Assembly (NCBI GenBank): GCA_004794655.1
Contig: SMMW01000001.1
Span: 10,303,501-10,367,500, forward strand
From: Marisa cornuarietis
Lineage: Eukaryota > Mollusca > Gastropoda > Architaenioglossa > Ampullariidae
Direction of reading: 5' to 3'
DNA: 64,000 nucleotides
The position numbers were made by a program, and so were the translations under genes. Of this stretch, positions 12,301 through 24,300 are shown piece after piece. The first letter of the stretch is position 1. The number at the start of each line of letters is the position of its first letter. The notes under the pieces were generated by a model. The model was not told the DNA's origin, searched no databases, and saw nothing but the letters and a program-made list of their open reading frames with translations.

Positions 12301-15300
12301 TGCCTTAACAAATTTTGTACAGTGGTGCGATGAGAATTATTAAGAGTTGAATGTAAACAAAACTAAAGAAATAGTTATAGACTTTAGGAAGACCAAAGAA
12401 GATTTTGTTATTCCCAGTGTGATTCATAGTAAACCTGTTGAAACTGTTAATTCCTTCAGGTATCTGGGAACTATTTTTGATAGCCAGCTCAAATGGAATG
12501 TTAATACCGAACACATTGTTAAACGTGGCCAACAAAGGATGTAACTTTTCAGTAAATTAAATAGTTTTTCGGTTAGCCAAGTAATATTAGGTCGTTTTTA
12601 CCAGTCATTCATTGAGAGTCTTCTGTCTTTTTCATTTGTATGCTGGTTTTGCAATCTCTCTGTCCATGATAGGATTAGTCTGAACGGTGTTGTGAACATC
12701 TGTTCTAAGATAATTGGTATCAAACAGAGAGATTTAGCTTCTTTTTGTGACCAGCAAATAGTACGGAAAGCTTCATGTATTTTATCATTACCTGAACATG
12801 TACTAACAAAGGAATTTGTATTATTAAGCTCAGGTAAACGCTATGCCATGCCTATTTGTAAGAGTAACAGACACCTGAAATCATTTGTGCCATCTGCAGT
12901 CCAGTTACTCAATCTTAGATGAATTGCCAACAATGTGTGTGTGTGTGTGTGATGTTGTAGGTGCATACTTGATTTCCTTGTAATTTTTTTTTATCTATAT
13001 ATATATATATGTATCTGATATATGCTACTTGCCCACTTCTTTTTTTTCTTCATTTTTGAACTAGAGCACATTCCCATATTCAAATTGCCCACTGGGACAA
13101 ATAAAGTTGGTCACTGTCTTTGTCAAGATAACAAATACAAATAAACGTACCTGCAGAATGAACAAACTAATGGAAACCCGTGAGTGCCGTACAGAGGTGC
13201 AACCACATATAAGGCGGGTACAACATAAGACAACCCCACTCCCCGATGCACCTTATAACGAAAGTTGAAGTGAGAGTTGCGAGGAGGCAGGCTGTCATGA
13301 AGCGGCCGCATCCTATAGCATTTCATGCTATAGACGACTCAACCGTTAGACGAAACGACTTAGTTGAACCGACCTTAGTCCAACTGACCCTAATCGAAAC
13401 GACCATTAGTCGAACTGACCCTAGTCGAATCAACCTTAGTCGAAATGACCCTAGTTGAAATGACCGATTACCATGAAACTTAGCTGGTTAAAAAGAATCG
13501 AGCAAGAAAATGCTATAGCAAAGATTCTCCTAACTATTTATCCTATACTTAAAAACATCAGAAAGTTTGGGGCTGAGTATGCTAAGTATATTATGCAAAG
13601 AGTCCAAAATCCCGTTTGGAGAGATGTGGCTAAGCACTATAAGAAATTATCAAATAAGTGTCTTCCAGAGACCTCTGAAGAATATATGAGTGAATATATA
13701 CATTACAATAGGAATAGAACTAGAGATGGGAAAGTTGTTTATATCAAAGAATGGGTTAATGAGAATATTCTCCAAGTAAAAGACCTGGTGAGTGAAACAG
13801 GAGACCTGATACCCTTTCAAGAATTTCAAAGAAAGCATCCAATAATGAAGGGAACAAACTTTCTACCATATGAGGGCATAATACGTGCCATCAGACAATA
13901 TCAAAATAAATTAGGATGTTTACTGACTAGAAAAGAACAAACTCCTAATAATATTGTATGGTCACTCATTGGGAAAGGCAACCAAGCTGTGAAATCAATA
14001 CTCTTACAAAACTCAGCCCAACCCACAGCAGTCTTTAAGTGGAATCTTAAATTTGATTATCTAGACTGGAAAGTGGTTTTTGTGTTTGTTACGGATGAAC
14101 GTACTGAACGCTATAGATCTTGAAATGTCCGTAATTAAATTGACCAACGAAGCATAAGTCCCATGTGCCTATGTCATCAATGGCTCGTTATGGGTCCTTA
14201 ATCTGCGGTGCCAGCCTTTCCATGAAACAGAGCCTTTGCAGTCAAGATATTTGCTGCTAAACACTTTATTTCACAAGTTTGTACAGTAATCTTCACTCTG
14301 TCAAGTTGGCAGCATACACCGGCAACTCAATTCACAATAGCGAAACACGCTGACTAAAGCCAATACACGCCCACTCAACTAAGGCAACACACGCCTACAC
14401 GAACTATGGCTACACAGGCCTGACTCAACTAGCGGTGCTACAAGCCCGCAGAAAACTCTCTACTGTATTCTCGCTCGCCCTTCTCTGACTGAAACACTCA
14501 TTCTCACTGCTTATATACACGATACAAACACATCTAGAAACATCTGGCATCTACTCGTCAAGCATGCGCACTCTCACACCGAACATTCTGGGATACCAAG
14601 GCTTGCGTCAGGCACCGGCTCACGCACCCGCTAGAAGGATCTCGGCGTGCTTGGTTACAGTCATGCGGCCGGCTGGCCGGTCAGTCAACCGGGGTCAAAC
14701 ACGCCATCAAAGCGCCGGTGACTCGTCACACAGACCGCTACCGCATTTAATTTGTAACAGTGTTGCCCTCTAAAACTACCCTAGACACCCAGTTAAGATG
14801 GTTCCAAGTTGTAAAATAGCTGATTCTCCTATGTGCCGCCTATGTAATGATGAGATAGAGACCCTAGAACATCTTTCTTGGCATTGCCAGATCACCCAGA
14901 GATTCTGGAAAGAACTTATAGACCTTTTACACCATATGTGCACACACACAAAGACAGTTACATTAACTGATTCCTGAAATACAATGTTACATCTGCTATT
15001 CATATGACATTCCAAAATGGGTTGAATCATTTGTTTATATGGGCTTAATCTCGAAATATTACATAGTAATAAAGGCAAATCAGTGCCAATAATAAGATTA
15101 TGTTTTCAAATATGTTGGGAGAAAAACATGTTAAACACCCCATTTAACTATGACTAATATGTAATTTATCTCTTTTCCAAATAACACTTTTATAGCTACA
15201 AACAATAGCAATTTAAAACTTCAAGATTTCATCATTACCTATGTTATCAACTGTGTTGTTCGAGCGAACAAAGACCTCTGCATGAAAAGCCAAATCCATG

Positions 15301-18300
15301 GTATCAGTAACCTACAAATTAGTGAAAACGGACATTAAATAATGCAAAGTATGACCAACACGTACACCAGGTACAAGTAAGTGAATTTCACATTAATGAT
15401 TATTTATTAAAATTGTTCTCTAAACATTTAAATTCGTCAGCACTGTCTACAAAAAACCATGCCTTTTAAGAAGTCTGTTTTTCACATTATAATTAGATCA
15501 GTGGTTCACATTCCTTGAAATCTGACTGTATTGCTTCTTGCAAAATGCAGTAATTTGAAGGCTGAACTAGTTCTCATTTTAAAAAGTGAACAAATGACCA
15601 CAGAAAGTTAAGAGATACTATAAAGTGTTATGTTCTATGTTACCTTGGTTGTGAAGGACCAAGTGTTCTGTGACTTGTCTACTGATGACACCTTCACACA
15701 ATGAATGTTGCTCAGGATCTATGGACAAGATTTATTGCAGTGATAAACAAAAGCCTTTCCGTAAACTTCAAGCTAATCAGAAATTGTTATAATTATGTAA
15801 GACTGATACAAAACAACCCTTTCAAAGGGAACACTTGTTGCTTTAGTCAATTAAGGTATGACAGTAAGATAGTACTCATATGGCTTAACAAGATGGAATC
15901 AGGAATAATCAAAATAAAAATGGTTTTGTCATTTTCAGTAATCACTGATCATGTTGCTGATGAATTTTAGAACTTTGTTTGCTATGATATTAATTGGCTG
16001 GTTTTCATGGGTTAGCACACTGTCAGCAACACAGATCATATTATGACAAAACATTTGAAAAACAATTCAGTCACACTGATTAATTGGCTAGTTTTCATGG
16101 GTTAGCACACTGTCAGCAACACAGGTCATATTATGACAAAACATTTGAAAAACAATTCAGTCACACTGATTAATTGGCTAGTTTTCATGGGTTAGCACAC
16201 TGTCAGCAGCAAAGATCATATCATGACAAACGTTTAAAAAACAATTCAGTCACACTGCTCAAACATACAATAAAAACAAACCATGACCATTTAACAATAC
16301 AGCTTAAAACTAGAACATTAAGCAAATCAATGCAAATCAACAAAATAAGTATAATACAGTACACTATACACACCTTGCACCATACATAAAAAATCATTGC
16401 AGAAAACCTCTTCATGGTCATTGGCCAGCAAAACAAAACTTAGGTGGTTTGTACTAATACTACCCCACCTTACAATACTCCTTCCCCCAATCACACATCT
16501 TAACCACAACACGCTACTTTATACAACGTATTGAACAAAACGGTTCCTGCAGCAACTAATTTCTGAAGCAATTCTAAACCGTGCATAGGCTTTTCTTACA
16601 TAAACCTTGCTTATAATGTCTCGCTGCCAGCAGATTTTAGAACTACTATATGCTTCAGAATGGGAAGTATTTTTCAAACTTGTGTACCACATCTGACAGA
16701 AAACATCACTCAGTCTTTCTCTAAATCTCTTTAGAAAAACTCTCTCCCTCCCTACCTAAAGGAACATCCAGATATACCCCAAACCCACGGAAAACAGTAC
16801 ACTACATATGTTGGTAACCCATTATTCATTTATTTATTTATCAGGTATGGTATATCATACAAGGTGTGGCAGAAAAGTAATGAGACTGATCAGGGGGGTT
16901 GGGGAACCACAGGAATGCCTTTTGAGATAAAAAATTCTGTGAGGGAGAGGGCAGTGTGACATGGGGAGATGTCATGATGGAGCATCCATTTGTCTGCAAT
17001 GTCTGGTCTCATGCAAATGACCCTTTTTCTGAGCCTTTCAAGGACGTCTTTATAAAAAAACTTGGTTGACAGTTTGTCCTGGAGGAACAAATTCTTTGTG
17101 GACGATTCCCCTTCTGTGGTTCCCCAACCCCCTATTCAACTGACCTCAGCCCCAGTGACTTTTTCCTTTTGAACGCTCGGATCTGCTACTCCAATTCTGT
17201 GAGCAGGGTCCACATCTTGCCCCCCATACAGTATAATGAGCAAAACAAGAGACTTGTAAAGCCTGAATTTGGCGCAGAAGCTGACACTTCTACTATCCCA
17301 AATTTTGTTGATCCTGGCCATCGCTGCCATCACTCCCATGATCCTGAGATGTACTTTATCTGTGCAGCTACAATTCTTGGAAAGGATCACACCCAGGTAC
17401 CTAAAGGACTACACTTCTTCTAGCTGTACTCCATCCATTCAAATCTTCACCTTGCCGGAACCAGTGGTATTCACCATGACTTTACTTTTGTCCATGCTGA
17501 TCTCCATCCTGCAAGTGCTTGCACTGATGGCGAGTTTGTCAGTGAGGGTTCGGCAAAGTGGATGTTACTAAGTGGCCTCCCCCACCTAATCAACATGGAG
17601 GTGAGATGGTCCTAAAGTGTTTCCTACATGATTTTCTCCAGGTAGATGTTAAACAGCACTGGAAACAAAAGGCAGCCCTGACATCCACCAATCATCAAGG
17701 GAAAGAGCTTACCCACTTGGTTGTTGAAAAGTTGCTTAATATGATAGTGAGAGAAATACCTCTGTAATTATCTGGTGGGTTAGGGTTTCCCTTTTTGTTG
17801 AGAGGAATAACAATAGATATTGCCCATTCACTGGGCCAGGACCCCTATCTCATTTCTTATTTTCATTCAGACTATGGCATGTTACAATGTAAAGACAAAA
17901 GTTGCTGAACACCATAATCTTGATTCTTAATAATTATACTAATAACATATGCAAATATGAATACAGGGTATTATATTTAACAGAAACAAAGCAGGTTTAA
18001 ACTTGCAGTAACTTACGTTGTTCCCATCGAACAGACATATTCTGACCGTACGATCTAGGACATCAATTCCTGAAACATAAGTGGTACTGAAAAATCTATT
18101 ACACATTTTCTCTATCTGCATTTTATTAATCAAATAAAAAAGTGTCTATTTAACACACAAACAAGTAAATCATGCCACTTTTCTTTGATCTTGCATTTTA
18201 CAAGACTGACAGAAAAATATGTATGCAAGTGAGCTTTTGATGAAGTAAACCAGTAAACCATCTAGTGGGCATGTAAGTTTGTGACTATACAAGGGATGTT

Positions 18301-21300
18301 CCACTTCCGCCCAGACTTGGCAATAAAATGAACCACTTGATTTTTAAAACATTTTTCTCTTATTTTTCAACTCTTTTTTTAACTTTTTCCACATAGTTGC
18401 TGTCAATTTAACACATTTTTCAGCCCTATGGATCTATTTTTGAAAACTCCCAAAATGCTGATTTTGGCATCAATGTCAGCTGTTCCCTCACTCCAGCAAT
18501 GAATTCCTCTCAAGTCCTGAAGTTCACTCCAAGCAGGGGTTCTTTCAGCTTTGGGAATGAAAAATCGCATGGGGCAAGGTCTGGTGAGTAGGGAGGAGGC
18601 TTCAAAACTCTGACACCTCATTGTGCAAGAAACTCCAATGGATCACATGGTGGAGCATGCATCAACTTGCTTCTCTACTCCATTCTGGGAAAATTAGGAG
18701 CAGAAAAATTATGAAAAAAAATGTGGAAACACCCTGAAGAATCACTCTATCAAGTCTGCATAGTCTGCACTCACTGAAAGTGCACAAAATGCTGAAGTCT
18801 GGGCACATGTAATTACTTAATTATTTATCCAACTGAAAGAATGAAAAAAAACCATTTTGTGGTGAAATTTGTTTCCGATACCAGATGATAGGATGTTGGC
18901 AGCTTACCTTACTTTAGTCTAAACCAACCAATCACAAGCTGATTGGATCCCTCTTATACCCTTGCTTTCTGCAATTATATAGCTGTGAACACAGTACTCT
19001 CTTCCAGTTCTTGTTGTAAAAGATGAGACACCGCAGGGAAGAAGAAGCGTATTTGTAGCCACATCATCTGATATCTTGAAGAAAGAAGTTTTACTACAAA
19101 AATGGTATTTCTTTTTTGAACTTTACCAGTTGAAATGTCATTAAGAGAATAGATAAGGTAGAAGGATTATCTTAATTTCTATGTGTAATATTCCTTTTCT
19201 TTTCTTTTTTTTATTACAAATTTTCTGTTGCACATATTATGGAACTGACTGGTAGTTGCTTGCGAATACATAGGAGGAATCTCCCTGAATCATTCTAGTA
19301 TTTATCCTTGCTTGACATTCCAAGTTCCAAGGAATTGCCCTTGTGGATAAATAAACTTGTATCGTATTGTATTTGTACTGCAAATTCACAACATGGTGTT
19401 TGACCACTGAATCCTTTAAATGTGCATTGAAAACACATGTTCCAATTGAATAGCATTACTCCTTATACCAATCAACATAGTCATCAATAGTTGTCTAGTC
19501 CTCTGCAGATTTTTTACACTCTCCATTCTTACTGAGGCGGTCCGGTGGCGCAACGGTTAGCGCCCGTCACCAATACAGTGAAGGTTGGCTGTCCTGGGCC
19601 CAGTTCTCGTCACTGGCACGCTGTTCTTTCTCTGCATGTGGCATCTGTTTACAGGGCTGGCTGCCTTGCCGTGATATAGCCTTAGTTGCTGGCTCGGGAT
19701 AAAACACCAATTAAAAAAAAAAATCTCCATTCTTATTGTTTGTTCCATAATTCCCCTTTGTGTCTTCTATGTTTGTCTTTTGTTACTTGTCTGCATAGTT
19801 GATTTTCCTTCTCTTCTTCATATGCTGTCCATGTATCATACTTGTCTTAAGCTCTGAGAGCATGCTTCTTCGTAAGTGTGATTATGGGCTATGTAAATCA
19901 CACATTTATTATTTATTATTATTATCTGTACTGAGAACCTTGTTTCTATTAATCAGGGAAGCTCCTAATGTCATGTTGTCTCGTAATGTTTGAAGAAGAA
20001 ATGGGAAGCCATGTTTATGCATGTTCTCTCTGACATGTGCACACACATCCTTACCCCAGAATCACCAACCAATCCCCACACATATATTTATATGTAATAA
20101 TAATAATAGTGAAGATTTTTATAGCGCATATTCACACTCATAGAGAGCATGCTCTTAGCGCTTAAAATGAGGAAGAGACGTGGACTAAGTAGATACAAAA
20201 CAAAGGGGACGAAAGAAAACGACAGTACTGACGACGAAACAGAAAACAAAAGGCATCAAGTAACGGGAACAGAGAAATATAGTGATTCTGCGAGAAAGAT
20301 GGGTAAAGAAGCAAGAGGGAAGGGGGGGGGCGTTAAGAAGGACTAGCATTGTGTGGACTGTGTTAGGAGTAATGCTCAAGGAAGAGGTGCGTTTTCAGTG
20401 CAGATTTGAAAGATTCAGTGGTAGGAAGGTGGCGGATATGGAAAGGGAGAGAGTTCCATTGTTTTGCAGCACAGTAGCCAAAAGTCCTGTGACCATATGT
20501 TGTTGTTCTGGTGACAGGAACAGTTAGGATATGGTCGTCAGACGAAGAGCGTAGTTGTCTGGACGGAGAGTAAGGGATGATGATTCATATATGTAATGAT
20601 GAATATGCATAAACAACGTAAATACACAAGCATGCCCACACACAAATGCATCAAATGAGCACATGTATACAGGGCCGCTGAGAGCCAGCACGGGCCCCAG
20701 GCCAGACCTCTCCGCGTCACTTGTAGTCGTAATTTTAAATTATTTTCCCAGTATATATAATATGCTTTAAGTTCGATTGTTAATATCTACATTTCATTCA
20801 GTAACGTAATATAGACTGCAAACATTAGGACAAGTGCACTACGATCTACATCACTACTTGAACATAGAGTTGTTTGCACGTGAGTGGTTAGTAAATGAGG
20901 ATCAAACTTGTAGTACCCAGCGTGAGAAAATGTTACCTTAACCTTTCTTTAAAAGAAATAAAAAAAGGAAAAGATGACGGAAAACATTCCACTGGCCAAG
21001 ACCAGCCCCCCTTTACAGCAGCAGGCCTGGGTACACCAGGTCCCCCTGTCCTGCCCTCTCGTCAGGCCTGCAAAAACTGTCCCCCACACCGCTTTGTTGT
21101 TTTCTTCCAATTATACTCGGACTTCCCCAAAACTAAATACTCCAGTCCCTAGAATAGACCTTTATAAATCTAGTCTCAAATATTCAGGGAGCGTCCTGTG
21201 GAACAGCCTCCCTCTCCATCTCAAGCAGCTGAACTCCCTGAACTGCTTTTGACGCCATCTTCTAAAACATTTGCAAGAAAATTAGATGAGCCCTCTAGAA

Positions 21301-24300
21301 ACACCTCCCGATTCCAGGACCCATGTAAATATCTGCTTTTTTGTTGATGTTGTTGTTTCCTGTTTGTACTTTTTTTCTTTTAACAATCACCTTGTACATA
21401 TTCACCTTACACTCTTATTTGATGTTTTATTTCATGTTTATTACCAATTATTTTTGTATTCTTTTAATTATTTGTTTATTCTTTCCCCGTACGGAGCGAG
21501 GGCTAAATGAAAAAAAGCACCTTCTCGCTTATTTACCTCTCGTTAATAAAGAATTGTCATTGTCATTGCATGTATATGCATGTTTACACATGCATGCAGA
21601 CACACATCACACAAACATCTTTTCTGGGGGCTTCCTCTCCAATTGAGGTTTTGAAACTTTATAAAAAGAATAAAACTGAGCGGGCAACATTTTTTTAAAA
21701 TGAAAATATTTACCTGCACTAGGAACAGGAATTTGACGACAGGCACTGATGGTAACGATGCGTTCAATTCTCACCATCCGAGGACGAATCTGAACAACAT
21801 GTTGTTTTAATGGTCTGGTGAAATGTAATTTTGTTTTCAAATGATATGGTTGAGCAGAGTACAAAATATTTCTCTCATATTTTCCCTCATTTCTCAAGAT
21901 ACATGCCTACATCATGGGTCTAAAGAGCTTAAGACAAAGAACTCAGAAATATACATATATAATATAGATATGTTTGTATTGTTCAGGTTACAGCCAGTAG
22001 GTAAGGGCTGGGATCATATGTTAATTAGCTTACCAGCCGATATTTGTGATATCATAAGATTGACCTCAATTTTTGTATACTGTGTTTGTAGGCTTGTATC
22101 TCAAGATCGGAGGGGTGTTCCATCACCCAAAATGAACTGAAAACCTCAACAGGTTAGGAAAGGGGCACCAAGAGTGCAGCAAGTGCAAGAATACAAATGT
22201 TTTACTATTCTGATATGTTATGTCAATTACTTATTTAGCTTCACTCAAATGAAGTGGCAGATCAAAAGTTGACAATAACATCACAGTTGGAAGAGTCTGC
22301 AGGGATAATTATCCTGGGTGACACTAGGTACTCCAGACAGCATATATATATATATATACATGTGGATGTAGAAAGCTCACGCTGAAGGAAAGACACCTTC
22401 AACTCATATCATATTTCAAGTCAGTGAAATGATTTCCTCCATCTACTAACTCTTTTGTAAAGTGTTGGTGAATCTGTAAACTACAGGCAACTTGCTTGTT
22501 TAATAATAATTGAATTTGTAAAGAACATTTCCCTGTATGGATATGAGCTCAATGCACTGTACATGAAAGATGACAAACTATTTGTGTTTGGAAAAGATTT
22601 GCACAGTTTGTGCTGCTCTTCGCATTTCTCCTTGCCTTTGAGAGCAACTAGCTAATAATTATCCATTAGGTCACAGTTGTGAGTGCCTTCTTGCACTCCA
22701 CATTGGCATTTCTGAATTTCCCACTGAGATTATACCTTGAGACTCAGCCGCCCATCCATACAGTAAGCGAAAGAGTGGTAGAAGAGGACCAGCACAGATT
22801 AAGGAAATTCAACTTTACTGCATGTTGCAGCATCCCTGATTTTAAGCCAAAACGTGAATGCTGGCTCCGGGGAACCAGGCAGATGGACGATAGGCCTAAA
22901 CTTCTGCTACTCACGTCAACACAAACGTGCAGGGAAACCATATGTACAATAATCACACGTTGATCACGTTTTCACTATACGGATCACAAACCCCCACCCT
23001 TGCTGTTCCCACAGCAACAATCTTATGGCCTTAGTGTACAAGATAGTGTGTCAGTGATATGAGCTTGTGGTGCTGGATGGAGGAGAGCATTACCTATCTA
23101 TAGAGGTGCTTTGACAACTTAGGATTTTTTTATGACTCCTGTGACAAACGTAATTTTCACTACACCGCACCCTCAAAATGATCACCTAGACTATTTTTGT
23201 GGTCATTTTGCACTTACAAAGAAAGTTATTGTGTGATAATCCAAAACAAAGTAGTGGCCAGTAAAACAGTAAACACATTTAAACAGCAATATCTAAAATA
23301 AATGTAATTAAATTTTAATAAAATTGTGGTAGTCTAAGGAGAATTAAATGTATATTAGATTTTTAAATTTAAAATGTATTGTCTTAAGGTAAAAAAAATC
23401 TTCCTTCTTTGTGTCACATACCTGATCAATTCCACTGGCCATGATATTTGAGGTGACCTAGTGCAGTGTACCAACTGTACGTACTGTTGTTGTGTGCATA
23501 AATATATATCTCTTAAGAATTCTGTTCACTGTAGTCAAGATGAATACGCATGCGCTCAACTATATACTATCAGCACATGAGCAACTATAATCTTGCCTGT
23601 AATAGCCCTTGTGGGTTAATAAAGTTGTATATTACCTAAAAACTGTTTTAAAGCATCTTTTACAGAACAGCTTATCTTACCCTGTTAGTGGTGGGATCAA
23701 AAAAGAGATCTTTGTAGATGAGGTTGGATGGGCTCAGCTTTATGGCCAAATAGTTGACTGTTCTGTATGTTACTCCTGTCAGCCAGAAAAAATAGTAAAT
23801 TTTAACAATGAAGTATTACATATCAAGCAATGAGAAATTTCAAATGAGGTATAAATAATTAAGGTAAAAAAATGTTTATTCTTCACCCATGCTTTGTTCT
23901 TTTTTCTATGTTAAGTACATGCTACTCACAATTTAAGCATATTTACTACTGTATAAATTACATAAATATAAAATAATTAGTTTTAAAGATGAAATAATGA
24001 CTGTTTTAAAAACCCCACAATCTACCAAAAAAGTTTGACTGGCAGACAACTGCACTACTTGTAAATTCCATCTTAACACTGCCTCCAGGTAGTGAAGACT
24101 ACCACTTTTTTGTCTGTAGTAATTGGTGAAAAAAAGGCGTAGAAAGAAGTAGTGATCTAAATTGTTTATGGGATTGTTGTCCTCAAGGTAGAGTGATATC
24201 CCTCTGCATAACTGTCATTTTAATAATGAATATTTTTATAGCGCATATTCACACACAAAGAGAGAATGCTCGTTTTGTCTCGTCCATGGATCTACCTCGA

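Larger units (their letters stand above)
11396..13472. mobile_element. Foldback-like DNA element with tandem-repeat inverted termini
   Basis: 2,077 bp insertion in the L1/Tx1-like ORF, flanked by a 9-bp duplication with one mismatch (ATGGAACTT 11387-11395; ATGAAACTT 13473-13481). Both termini start GGT on their own strand and consist of 8-9 units of about 15 bp, consensus GGTCRNTTCGACTAR: left array 11403-11523, right array (inverted) 13328-13465. The arrays align to each other over about 140 bp with one unit missing on the left. No transposase inside; an L2/CR1-like LINE fills most of the interior. Termini and a 9-bp duplication resemble Drosophila Foldback or Mutator-like elements. Confidence 0.75.
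10600..15140 (+). mobile_element. L1/Tx1-like LINE ORF2, defective, host of nested insertions
   Basis: Encodes, in order, KDMKNNKSPGSDGFTPEFY (10820), LIKNWRPISLLNVSYKILSA and KGFIKGRYIGENIRLL (11010-11165), then after a deletion GKITVIKTLIISNLTYYF (11170-11220), FLWGEKYNRIKK and EEGGLKMGDI (11280-11370), KLSWLKRI (13473), and finally TTLDTQLRWFQ and a CRLCNDEIETLEHLSWHC zinc-knuckle-like end (14775-14890). The RT palm with the catalytic Asp pair is deleted near 11165. Two insertions interrupt it: 11396-13472 and 14087-14759. Confidence 0.82.

Noticed and set aside
15991..16257. CRISPR-like array
   Set aside because: Repeats are contiguous 90-bp units without spacers in a eukaryotic intron.
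20149..20346. Lys-rich 65-codon plus ORF
   Set aside because: Lies in the body of an interspersed SINE-like repeat; low complexity with no motif.
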